DNA of 64,000 nt. It comes from Cribrihabitans_A neustonicus (GTDB lineage: Bacteria; Pseudomonadota; Alphaproteobacteria; Rhodobacterales; Rhodobacteraceae). The translations under genes were made by a program, and so were the position numbers. The notes beneath the pieces are model-generated. The model saw only the letters and a list, made by a program, of their open reading frames with translations, searched no databases and was not told the origin of the DNA. Positions 42,102-49,665 of this stretch are shown piece after piece; position 1 is the stretch's first letter, and every line of letters starts with the position of its first letter. The stretch is taken from the NCBI RefSeq assembly GCF_048820895.1, contig NZ_JBMERQ010000012.1:16320-80319 (forward strand), in the 5' to 3' direction.

Positions 42102-43178
42102 TCATCGTCGCCCCAACCTTCCAAGCCTAGCCAGTTGCGCAAGCATCTGGGACCCGGCCCCCGGTGACCCAGTGCCGCTTGCCTGACCTGTCTGTCCCAT
42201 GCCTTGCCGCACTGGCATCTGCTGTACCCCGAAGAACTGCCGCGCTCTTAGGGCGGCATATTCCGCCCCACTTGCCCCGCCGATCAAGTAGCGATTGTAC
42301 GCCTGTTGGCTGCCCATTGCGGCGCGGGCAAAGCTGTAGCCGCCGCCTAGGCCACCGGAGAGGGCGGGCATCATGATGTTGCCGGAGATCGCGCGGACGA
42401 TGAAGGGCGTGGCGATGATGAACCCCTTGGCCATCAGCACCATCATGAAAAACGGAATGAGCGCGCCGATGTTTGAGGCCCCTTCTGGGTCGCCAAGCTC
42501 ACCAATCAGGGCGGAGGAAACGCCGGTGATTGTCGCGAACACGCCGGCCACGACGATGGGGTAGAGCGCAAAGGAAACCAGTGCCGAAAGCCATCGCGCG
42601 AAGTAGTCCTTGGTCACTTCGAATAGGGTCAAGAATATCATCACCGGCGCGATCCCGATCAGAAGTGCGATCATCAGGCGGGATGCCACGAGTATGAAGG
42701 CGGCCAGCCCGCCGAGGATCGAAAGTAACAGCACCCCGACAATGTCGAGCATGGCACCTGCCATCCAGTTCAGCTCTGATCCGGCTGCATTGAGGTAGTC
42801 GCCGAGTTCCGCGATCAGCCGGTCAAACTCTTCGGCGAAAGTTCCAGAGGGGCCGGGAGTACCACCACCAACCGAAGCAACCAACGAGCCTGCGATGCTG
42901 TCGATTCCCGCCAGGATAGCGGCGGAAAGCGCGTTGAACTGCACCCAGTTGGTCGCGAATATCCCGATCAGTCCGATCTTGACAGCGAGCCAGAAGGCCG
43001 TGCGGCCGTCCATCGCCTTGTATTGGTAGATCATGTTCAGGAAGACGAGGATCACCACGAGCGTTGTTCCCAGGATGAGAAGCGTGCCGACCGTTGCCGC
43101 GACCGACCCGAACTGGGTTTCTGCGGCGGTGTCGAGATAGCCCTGGGAGGTTTCAACGAAATAGGTGACGACGCTCAT
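42102..43178 (-). CDS. virB6: T4SS inner-membrane protein VirB6
   Basis: VirB6 is the polytopic inner-membrane channel component of the T4SS. The 358 residues contain about six to seven hydrophobic helices (for example SVAATVGTLLILGTTLVVIL, FWLAVKIGLIGIFATNWV, LMIALLIGIAPVMIFLTLF, IPFFMMVLMAKGFIIATPFI), a periplasmic loop between the first groups, and a conserved Trp in ATNWVQF. The tail is Gly/Gln/Arg-rich. It is the last gene of the minus-strand virB operon, 12 bp after the preceding ORF. Length is normal for VirB6/TrbL. Confidence 0.9.
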   Translation of the reverse strand: MSVVTYFVETSQGYLDTAAETQFGSVAATVGTLLILGTTLVVILVFLNMIYQYKAMDGRTAFWLAVKIGLIGIFATNWVQFNALSAAILAGIDSIAGSLVASVGGGTPGPSGTFAEEFDRLIAELGDYLNAAGSELNWMAGAMLDIVGVLLLSILGGLAAFILVASRLMIALLIGIAPVMIFLTLFEVTKDYFARWLSALVSFALYPIVVAGVFATITGVSSALIGELGDPEGASNIGALIPFFMMVLMAKGFIIATPFIVRAISGNIMMPALSGGLGGGYSFARAAMGSQQAYNRYLIGGASGAEYAALRARQFFGVQQMPVRQGMGQTGQASGTGSPGAGSQMLAQLARLGRLGRR

Positions 43179-43190
43179 AACGGGGTTGCC

Positions 43191-43604
43191 TTACCAATTG
43201 CCAGCGGCTTCGCAGATGGCTTTGGCGGCAAGGCGAACGTCGTTGGCGCGCCGGTTGTAGGAGTCGGAAGCTTCCAACATCTCCCAGCGTTCGTCACTGG
43301 CGTGGCGCTCACGAAACGCCCCCTCGGCATCGTCCCAAGATGGGAACCGGATCTCGCAAGCGCAGCTGCCAGTCTCTACGATGCGTTCAAGATTTTGGGC
43401 TCGGTAGATGTCTTGAACCAACACGCGCTGATAGGCTTGGCGCAGGGGGATCTCCTGCATCCAAATGGGTTCAGCGGGCCGGTCTGGACAGACGTCGAAA
43501 CTGCGCTCGAGGGTCGGCACGAGATTGCGCTCAGCGAAGCCGGGTGCCGACGTCAGGCCCAGGACCAGCGCAGTCAGTACGAGAATACAGCCCGCCTGCC
43601 TCAT
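43191..43604 (-). CDS. Secreted T4SS-associated protein, 137 aa
   Basis: A clear signal peptide (MRQAGCILVLTALVLGLTSA then PGFAE) is followed by about 110 residues with five Cys (FDVCPDRP, GSCACEIRF, KAICEAAGNW), suggesting a disulfide-stabilised periplasmic domain. No family is recognised, although small exported proteins between virB11 and virB6 are common in alphaproteobacterial systems. It overlaps the upstream gene by 4 bp, so it is made with the T4SS. A role in pilus or channel assembly is inference. Confidence 0.65.
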   Translation of the reverse strand: MRQAGCILVLTALVLGLTSAPGFAERNLVPTLERSFDVCPDRPAEPIWMQEIPLRQAYQRVLVQDIYRAQNLERIVETGSCACEIRFPSWDDAEGAFRERHASDERWEMLEASDSYNRRANDVRLAAKAICEAAGNW

Positions 43605-43795
43605 GCCGTGGCTCTGGCGGGTGTGGTCTCGCGCTTCAGGAAGACAGTGTGTCCCACGTTGGCGAATTCCGAGGAGCTGATCGACACGACCTCCCAGCCT
43701 TCGGCCCCCTTCACATTTAGGCTGTCCTGCATGTCGGCAAGGCTGGTCTTCCGGGTCATGGGGAAGCTGAGGATGTCATATTCAAAGGTCTTCAT
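43601..43795 (-). CDS. DUF4177-like small protein, 64 aa
   Basis: A short soluble protein: FEYDILSFPMTRKT, then LNVKGAEGWEVVSISSSEFA and TVFLKRE. The LNxxGxEGWEVVSI pattern with a final FLKR strand is that of the DUF4177 fold. Both ends overlap neighbours by 4 bp (virB11 before, the secreted protein after), so it is part of the operon. Function unknown; possibly a regulator or cofactor of VirB11, but nothing in the sequence shows this. Confidence 0.7.
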   Translation of the reverse strand: MKTFEYDILSFPMTRKTSLADMQDSLNVKGAEGWEVVSISSSEFANVGHTVFLKRETTPARATA

Positions 43796-44778
43796 TGGGA
43801 AGCTCCGATCTCGGTTGCGCCGGGGAGGTAGAATTCGGTGATGCCGCGTTTGCCGTCATTCCGACCGGCTTGGATGATCACATCGATGGAGTTCTCGATG
43901 TACTGGATCATGTCGGCATAGGTCATCGGGATTTCGGTCTTGAGTGCCGCGATCGCGAGCCGCTGCACGGCGAGTTGCGGGGTTTCTGCGTGCAGCGTGG
44001 TCATGGAGCCGCCATGGCCGGTGTTGATGGCTTCGAGGAAGGTCATGGCCTCCTTGCCGCGCACCTCGCCGAGGATGATGCGATCCGGGCGCATGCGCAA
44101 CGTTGCGGTGAGCAAAACATCGGCGGTCTGGAACTCCGCGTCGCGATTGGCGATGAGGGTCACGGCATTGGGCTGGGTCGGCAGAAGCTCGGCAGCTTCC
44201 TCGATGGTGACGATGCGTTCCTCAGACGGCACATGTGAGAGGATCTTCCGCGCAGCGACCGTCTTGCCGGTGGAGGTGCCGCCCGAGACGATCATGTTAA
44301 GCTTGTTGTCGACGCAAAAGGCCAGCGCATCGTCGATCACGCCCGCGGCCACCACTTCGCGCAGTTCGTGGGTTTTCTCGAGGCGGATTTCTTCGAGTTT
44401 GCGCTCCTTGCCATAAAGGAAATCCAGCGCGATTCCTTCGAGCGGCAGGCTCGAAAAGAACCGCAGGCTGATCGACATGGCCGTTAGCACCGCGGGTGGT
44501 GTGATCACCTGAGCTCGGATCGGTCGGCCCTTATAGGTGATCGAAACCGAGACGATCGGGCGGTCCTTGCTCATGGTGGTGTTGGCGGAGGAGGCGATCT
44601 GGTTGCCGAGATCTTTGACCTCTGTTGCGGTCAGCTTCTGGTCCAGTCTTCTCATGAAGTGATCGCCCTGGAATTCGCCCCAGCAGCTGCCATCGGGATT
44701 GATGCAGATCTCGATGACATCATCGCGGGCGGCAGCGTCGATCCGATCAAGCGAGGTCTGGAGATAGCTCAGCGACAT
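43792..44778 (-). CDS. virB11: T4SS hexameric ATPase VirB11
   Basis: VirB11 energises pilus assembly and substrate transfer at the inner membrane. The 328 residues have an N-terminal domain (about 1-140) and a RecA-like C-terminal domain with Walker A GGTSTGKTVAARKIL near 165, Asp-box-like RIVTIEEAAELL, Walker B RMRPDRIILGEVRGKEAM near 235, and the His box NTGHGGSMTTLHAETP near 255. All motifs are intact. It overlaps the DUF4177-like gene by 4 bp and follows virB10 after 4 bp. Confidence 0.95.
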   Translation of the reverse strand: MSLSYLQTSLDRIDAAARDDVIEICINPDGSCWGEFQGDHFMRRLDQKLTATEVKDLGNQIASSANTTMSKDRPIVSVSITYKGRPIRAQVITPPAVLTAMSISLRFFSSLPLEGIALDFLYGKERKLEEIRLEKTHELREVVAAGVIDDALAFCVDNKLNMIVSGGTSTGKTVAARKILSHVPSEERIVTIEEAAELLPTQPNAVTLIANRDAEFQTADVLLTATLRMRPDRIILGEVRGKEAMTFLEAINTGHGGSMTTLHAETPQLAVQRLAIAALKTEIPMTYADMIQYIENSIDVIIQAGRNDGKRGITEFYLPGATEIGASQ

Positions 44779-44782
44779 GGGC

Positions 44783-46180
44783 TCAGAATATCTCCAGGTC
44801 GCGGTCGACCATCACCGTGACGCGCGCGCCTTGGTCGACATAGATGACCGGTCCGATGGAGAGGTAATCGCCAATCACACTGTCCGTGGCATCGGCAAGA
44901 TCATCGCCCACGTCTTCGAGCACATCTGCGGCGGTCTCGTCCTGGACGTTTGCGGCGGCAGCATTTGGTGCGGCGGAGATCAGAGAAATCAGCGCTGCTG
45001 AGCCGAAACGCTCATCGAAGCGCGTGTCGACAAAGCCGGTCACGCCCGAGCGGCCCAACTCATCACCGCCGAAGGCACTGATCTGGATGGTTTGATTGTC
45101 AGGCAGGATGATCCGGTCCCAGGCGATCGTGACCCGGCGCTGCGCGATATCGACCCCCGAACGATACCGCCCGATCAGGCGGGACCCGCGCGGGATCAGG
45201 AGACGAGAGCCGTCGAAGCTGTAGACATCTTCGGAAACGACGGCACGGGTCTGGCCGGGCAGTGAACTGTCGAGAGCGGTTTCCATCACGGCCTGGATCA
45301 TCGTGCCCTGTAGAACCGTGTTGGACGGGTTGGCGATGACCTCGGCTTGCGTCACCGACGTGGGCAACGCACCGTTTAGAACAAAATCCGTCACTTCGCC
45401 AAAGGTGCGCTCGGTCAGCGCGGTTTCATTTGCGCCTGAGGTGCCGCCAAAGGCGATGGTGGGCGAGGTGATGCGGCGCTCCTGAAATGCTCGTTCCTCG
45501 GCCGCGCGGCGCTCAAGTTCCGCGAGCCGTCGTGCCTCCTCCTCGCGGCGCAGCCGTTCCTCTTCCCGCGCCCGCAACTCTTCCCGCGCCCGCAACTCGT
45601 CCTCAGTTGGGCCAAAGGGCGCGGGGGCAGGGCGATTGGCTTCGAGTTGCGCAAGTTCGAGGTCCATGCGGAGCTGCTCCAACTCGCGATCGCGCGCCGT
45701 GAGCTCATCGCGAAACTGCTGCTGCGCGGCTTCCGACGCGGCTTGCAAGGCGGCGATCTGGGCTGACAGCGCATCGATGGCTTCTGCGGCCGCCGTGTCT
45801 TCCTCGACCACCGGTTCGGGCGCGTTGCGTAACTCCTCGATCTGCGCCTGAAGGGCGGCGAGTTGTGCCAAAAGCTCGGCGTTCGGTTCCACCGGTTCCG
45901 GTGCGACCAGAACGACTTCGGGCTCCGGTGGGGGAAGGGTTTCGATGGCGCCGAACCCGTCGCCCTCGTTCTGGAACACGTCTGGCGTGGCCGTGGGCAG
46001 GGCTTCCTCTTCCTCGGGTTGGGAGAGGAGATAGAGCAATGCACCGCCGGCACCGATCACGAGGACGACGACCAGAGCGAGCAACGGCGAGCGTCGCGGG
46101 GCAGGGGGCGAACTTGCGCCCTTGCCTTGTTCGAGAGCAGCGAGGCGTTTCTCGAGGTCCGCATTTCCAGTATCGCTCAT
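44783..46180 (-). CDS. virB10: T4SS protein VirB10
   Basis: VirB10 spans from inner to outer membrane and signals energy status to the core complex. The 465 residues show a cytosolic N-terminus, one membrane helix (about 29-50, LLALVVVLVIGAGGALLYLL), a Pro/Glu-rich and then long Glu/Arg/Gln coiled-coil periplasmic region (about 85-225), and the C-terminal beta-barrel domain from about 260 (LQGTMIQAVMETALDSSLPG, RAVVSEDVYSFDGSRLLIPR, GSRLIGRYRSGV). The ATG overlaps the end of virB9 by 4 bp. The coiled coil is longer than in many VirB10 proteins. Confidence 0.94.
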   Translation of the reverse strand: MSDTGNADLEKRLAALEQGKGASSPPAPRRSPLLALVVVLVIGAGGALLYLLSQPEEEEALPTATPDVFQNEGDGFGAIETLPPPEPEVVLVAPEPVEPNAELLAQLAALQAQIEELRNAPEPVVEEDTAAAEAIDALSAQIAALQAASEAAQQQFRDELTARDRELEQLRMDLELAQLEANRPAPAPFGPTEDELRAREELRAREEERLRREEEARRLAELERRAAEERAFQERRITSPTIAFGGTSGANETALTERTFGEVTDFVLNGALPTSVTQAEVIANPSNTVLQGTMIQAVMETALDSSLPGQTRAVVSEDVYSFDGSRLLIPRGSRLIGRYRSGVDIAQRRVTIAWDRIILPDNQTIQISAFGGDELGRSGVTGFVDTRFDERFGSAALISLISAAPNAAAANVQDETAADVLEDVGDDLADATDSVIGDYLSIGPVIYVDQGARVTVMVDRDLEIF

Positions 46181-46872
46181 GAGCCTACCCCCGCAGGTGG
46201 TGTGGCCTCAATGCAAGCCACCTCGTCACCGATTCGTAGAACCCATTGCCCATTCACCCCGGAGACCCGGATCACGCCGTCCCTGGTCGCTTGGGTGTTG
46301 ACCGTCCGCTCGCGACCATTCGTGTAGCGAAAGATCGCAGGTACCGGTGCGTTCCGCGGGAACTCGAAATACGTAAAGGTCCCGTCATCCCAGACGCGAG
46401 TCGGGGTAAACTCGGTACGTGCGCTGGCACCGTAGTTGTAGTTCGGCGCTTGGGCTGCGATGTCCCGCGCGGGCCGCGCATTGTCCTCGGGGTAGCGGAA
46501 CTGCACGACGTAGAAAGTCGGGCTGCGGGTCTCCTGGACATTAAAGTAGTAGCTGCGGCGGTTGGTATAGACAGTCACATTGGTATGGACACCGCGCGCG
46601 ACGGGCTTGATCGCGAAGGCTTGCCCGCCCGGCACGCCGTCGATCTCGAAGCCCTCTGTGTCCCCTGCGATGATTGAGCGGATGCTTTCTCCCTCGCCGA
46701 ACTCGATCGTGGTCACATGGGTGAGCGAGACATTCAGTCGATAGACCTGACCTTCCTGATAGGTAGCCAAGCGCACGCGGCTGTCATTGGGGCCACCGCG
46801 CGGAATGGCTTCCGCGAAGGCAAGGACTGGCAGCAGGGAAAATAGGCCAGCAACAAAGAACTTACTGATCAA
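46177..46872 (-). CDS. virB9: T4SS outer-membrane complex protein VirB9
   Basis: VirB9 forms the outer layer of the core complex with VirB7 and VirB10. From a TTG at 46872 the 231-residue product has a signal peptide (MISKFFVAGLFSLLPVLAFA). The family body is split in an N-terminal domain (DSRVRLATYQEGQVYRLNVS, TTIEFGEGESI) and a C-terminal domain (YNYGASARTEFTPTRVWDDG, TFTYFEFPRNAPVPAIF), and it ends in a conserved V-x-G-xx-W-V-L-R-I-G. No ATG is available: the frame continues upstream, but only into sequence that overlaps virB8. The TTG follows the virB8 stop by one base. Confidence 0.92.
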   Translation of the reverse strand: MISKFFVAGLFSLLPVLAFAEAIPRGGPNDSRVRLATYQEGQVYRLNVSLTHVTTIEFGEGESIRSIIAGDTEGFEIDGVPGGQAFAIKPVARGVHTNVTVYTNRRSYYFNVQETRSPTFYVVQFRYPEDNARPARDIAAQAPNYNYGASARTEFTPTRVWDDGTFTYFEFPRNAPVPAIFRYTNGRERTVNTQATRDGVIRVSGVNGQWVLRIGDEVACIEATPPAGVGS

Positions 46873-46873
46873 A

Positions 46874-47527
46874 CTAGTTCTCCAATCTGTCGGAGCGGAT
46901 GGAATATTCGAGGACCGTGAAGCCAAAAGGATTGGTCCAGACCTCATCGATGGAGCGGCGGGTCTCGGGGCGAAACTCGAAGAGAAGCGTGGCGGTGAAA
47001 AGCCCGGTTTGAACGCCATTGATGGAGGTCAAGCGCTTGCGCAGGCGGACCGTGGCGCGGTTTGTGCCGATCCGGTTGATGCTGAGGATTTCCACATCCA
47101 GCCGGGCATTTGGGCCATAGACCGTTGGCGGGTAATTCTCGTTGGCGCTGTTCCAGATCTGGCGCAACCCGCTCTCGGCCGCCCCGTCCGAGCGACGCAG
47201 AACACTGCGGATACGAAGATCATTGTCGAGCTGGTTATAGACCTCTCGGTCGGTCACATAGCGGAAGACCTCCGCCTCAATGACCGCTTGGTTGGCTGTG
47301 ACCGACGTCGCTCCCACCGAGGCCTCGGGGAGTGCGAAGCCGGTTGCAGGATCATAGGGCACGACCACAGGCGGCGGATCGACATCCAGGATCGCGACAG
47401 CCGCCGCGCTCAGGCATCCGAGAATGCCGAAGATGAGCCCGATGAGCCCAAGGCGCTGCCAGAGCCGTTCGCGGCGCAGGGCACCATAGACCAGCTCTTC
47501 TTCGATGATTTCTTGTTCAGTCGCCAC
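46874..47527 (-). CDS. virB8: T4SS inner-membrane protein VirB8
   Basis: A bitopic assembly factor. The 217 residues have a short cytosolic N-terminus, one membrane helix (about 25-48, LGLIGLIFGILGCLSAAAVA) and a periplasmic NTF2-like domain with VIEAEVFRYVTDREVYN, NARLDVEILSINRIG and LLFEFRPE. Length and architecture are normal for VirB8. The stop is one base before the virB9 TTG. Confidence 0.94.
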   Translation of the reverse strand: MATEQEIIEEELVYGALRRERLWQRLGLIGLIFGILGCLSAAAVAILDVDPPPVVVPYDPATGFALPEASVGATSVTANQAVIEAEVFRYVTDREVYNQLDNDLRIRSVLRRSDGAAESGLRQIWNSANENYPPTVYGPNARLDVEILSINRIGTNRATVRLRKRLTSINGVQTGLFTATLLFEFRPETRRSIDEVWTNPFGFTVLEYSIRSDRLEN

Positions 47528-47544
47528 CCGTCATGCCCCCACGA

Positions 47545-48357
47545 TCAGTCTGCTCGGAGGTCTGGTAACGTGAAATTCATGAAGCGCTGCTCTTCGGCAA
47601 TGGTGGCGGCATCGATCACGCCGCCGGTGCCATCACCCACGGTCTGCACGGCTTCGAGCTGCCACATGGCAACGAGCGCGATGGCCAGTTCCGCCGTCAC
47701 GCGCGTGTTGAGGTCGATGCTTTCCTTAAGCTCATCCATGTCATCGATCAGCCCGACGAGCCGGTCCACGCGTTCCAGTGACTGGCCGGCATCGTCATAA
47801 CTGTTCTGGGCGGCAGCAGAGACCAGCGCGCCGGTCGTGGCTTGCGTGGCCACGCGATTGGCCCCGGGATTGCCGCTGGTGGCCATTTCCGAAAGCGTAT
47901 CGTCGTCAAAGCCGAGGTCGGCCAACACCCGGTCCATCTGGGTTTCGATCTCGCCCGAACCGGAGCCGGAGAGTCCTGAGAAGTCGCCCGTCTTGATGGC
48001 TTGAATGGTGGCGAGGATGTCTCCGAACTCCTGATCGAGCAGACCGTTCAACTCGTCTTCCATTTCTGTGCGTATGATTTCGGGAAGCTCGGCGAGACGG
48101 GTGAGGGCTTCGTAGGTCCGTTGCAGCTCCGCGAGTTGGTCCGTGAGTGTGGCAAGCTGTTCGCGGAGCTGCGTCAGCTGCTCGTTTTGCAGGATCTCGT
48201 CTTCGATCATCTGCCGGAGCTGCTGGATGTTTTGTGCAATGTTCTGGGTATCGACGACGGGCACGCCTTGCGCCATGGCGGGAGTGAGGGTGGCGAAATG
48301 CAGGCCAATCCCAAGTGTCGTGGCCATGGCCGTTCTCATGAGCAAATGTCTCATCAT
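47545..48357 (-). CDS. virB5: T4SS minor pilin-like protein VirB5
   Basis: VirB5 is a minor pilus component that caps the T-pilus and contacts recipients. The 270 residues begin with a signal peptide (about 1-29, ending PAMAQG) followed by long Gln/Glu/Leu helices (NIQQLRQMIEDEILQNEQLT, QLREQLATLTDQLAELQRTY), a Gly/Ser loop and a C-terminal tail (KESIDLNTRVTAELAIALVA ... FMNFTLPDL). Two consecutive ATGs (48357 and 48354) overlap the stop of the transglycosylase gene. The tail resembles that of the neighbouring transglycosylase, suggesting a shared docking segment. Confidence 0.87.
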   Translation of the reverse strand: MMRHLLMRTAMATTLGIGLHFATLTPAMAQGVPVVDTQNIAQNIQQLRQMIEDEILQNEQLTQLREQLATLTDQLAELQRTYEALTRLAELPEIIRTEMEDELNGLLDQEFGDILATIQAIKTGDFSGLSGSGSGEIETQMDRVLADLGFDDDTLSEMATSGNPGANRVATQATTGALVSAAAQNSYDDAGQSLERVDRLVGLIDDMDELKESIDLNTRVTAELAIALVAMWQLEAVQTVGDGTGGVIDAATIAEEQRFMNFTLPDLRAD

Positions 48358-49508
48358 TCAATCTCCCTGATCGTAAAATCCATGAACGTGCCTTCGGCCA
48401 TACGGGCGCTGGCCTGGGCCAGCTCTTCGGCCGAGAGAACGCGGGTCCGCGCCGCCTGAAGCCTAATACGCGCGGCGACGAGGCGCACGAGTTCGGCGCG
48501 CGCATAGGTGTTGAGCGCGACGCTTTCCTGCACGTCTTCGGTCTCGGAAATCCGCTCGACGATGTCCGCAATGCGCAGGGCGGCTTGCCGGATCGCGGCG
48601 GGGGAGTTGTTGCCATAAAAGGCCGCGCCGTGCCCGGTGATCGAGAGGTTGGCATTGGCCAGCAACGCGGGGTCGATCGTGCCGAGCGCTTCGATCCCGC
48701 CGATGCGGCTCAGGTAGAGATTGTAGCGTTCTGGAATAACCTGGACGTAGTGCTGTGTCTCGGCGAATGGCGGCACCCCGCCATATTCGAACACACGGCC
48801 CGGCCCCGCGTTATAGGCCGCGAGGGCGTTGATGACATTGCCATCGAATGTGTTGAGCTGGGCCGCCAGATACCGCGCGCCGCCATGCACCTGCAGATAG
48901 GGGCTGTTGTAGTATTCCGGGTTAATGCCGAGATCGCTGGCGGTCCCCGGCATGATCTGGGTAAGGCCAAAGGCCCCGACAGGCGAGTGCGCGCCGATGG
49001 TGAAACGGCTTTCCTGCCAGATGAGCGCCTGCAGGAGGGCCCGCCATTGAACCGGGGAGAGGCCCGCCCGGCCAACTCCGGCAAACCCGCTGGTTTCCTG
49101 CGCGACGCGGATGATGAGCTGCTCGATGTTTTCCGCAGCATCCCCGAACATCTGCGCACGGCCGGGATTGGGATCGATTTCTCCCGTGCCATAAACCGCC
49201 TCTACGGAGCGGTCGGGATCGCCGCTGCCGCTTTCCAGCCCCGAGACCATCGCCGGCAAGCCCTGACCGCCGAAGCTGGTCTGGGCATCGAGGATGCGTT
49301 GCAGGGTTTCCAGCTGCTCCCGTTCGATCTCCGCGATGAGTTCGCGCACGGCAAGCTTGTCCGCCTGGACCGCGAGGTCAGCCTCGCGATCGCCGGTCTC
49401 AATGATATCGCGCGCGGTCAACCCGCTGTCATTGGTCGGCACACCTTGGGACAGGGCGAGACCGGGCAGCAGGCAAAGCGCCAGGATATGTGGCAGCCTA
49501 GACTTCAA
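48354..49508 (-). CDS. Lytic transglycosylase with VirB5-like tail
   Basis: Opens peptidoglycan for T4SS assembly. From a TTG at 49508 (GGAGG 6 bp upstream) the 384 residues have a signal peptide (MKSRLPHILALCLLPGLALS), a helical region with ELIAEIEREQLETLQRIL, then an SLT domain near 175-290: ALIWQESRFTIGAHSPVGAF with the catalytic Glu, GLTQIMPGTASDLGI, and NALAAYNAGPGRV. After residue 320 the tail (QESVALNTYARAELVRLVAA ... FMDFTIREIE) matches the VirB5 tail next door. So this looks like a VirB5-like scaffold carrying a transglycosylase domain, in addition to the ordinary VirB1 further upstream. Its start lies inside the VirB7-like gene. Confidence 0.82.
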   Translation of the reverse strand: MKSRLPHILALCLLPGLALSQGVPTNDSGLTARDIIETGDREADLAVQADKLAVRELIAEIEREQLETLQRILDAQTSFGGQGLPAMVSGLESGSGDPDRSVEAVYGTGEIDPNPGRAQMFGDAAENIEQLIIRVAQETSGFAGVGRAGLSPVQWRALLQALIWQESRFTIGAHSPVGAFGLTQIMPGTASDLGINPEYYNSPYLQVHGGARYLAAQLNTFDGNVINALAAYNAGPGRVFEYGGVPPFAETQHYVQVIPERYNLYLSRIGGIEALGTIDPALLANANLSITGHGAAFYGNNSPAAIRQAALRIADIVERISETEDVQESVALNTYARAELVRLVAARIRLQAARTRVLSAEELAQASARMAEGTFMDFTIREIE

Positions 49509-49665
49509 TTGCACCCTCCGGTGCGCCGAGGGGTGTGAAGGTGCAATCTGGCGCGACGAGGGCCGTCGAGGCCAGGAAGGTGAAGCAATTGGCCTGCGGT
49601 TCCTGGTACTGCGCGCAGGAAGCCAGAACGCCGAGCGTGGCAAGCAAAAACAATATACGGATCAT
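49498..49665 (-). CDS. virB7: VirB7-like lipoprotein, 55 aa
   Basis: Between virB4 and the transglycosylase a 55-residue ORF starts with ATG at 49665 (GGAGG 8 bp upstream). It reads MIRILFLLATLGVLASCAQY..., a short lipoprotein signal with lipobox LASC and Cys17 as the lipidated residue. The mature part is small and Cys-containing (NCFTFLAS, VAPDCTFTPLG), as in VirB7 proteins, which pair with VirB9. It overlaps virB4 by 4 bp and the transglycosylase start by 11 bp. Assignment rests on lipobox, size and operon position. Confidence 0.75.
   Translation of the reverse strand: MIRILFLLATLGVLASCAQYQEPQANCFTFLASTALVAPDCTFTPLGAPEGAIEV

Noticed and set aside
46787..47800. A 337-codon open frame on the plus strand
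   Set aside because: Overlaps virB8, virB9 and virB5 in antisense; no family resemblance.
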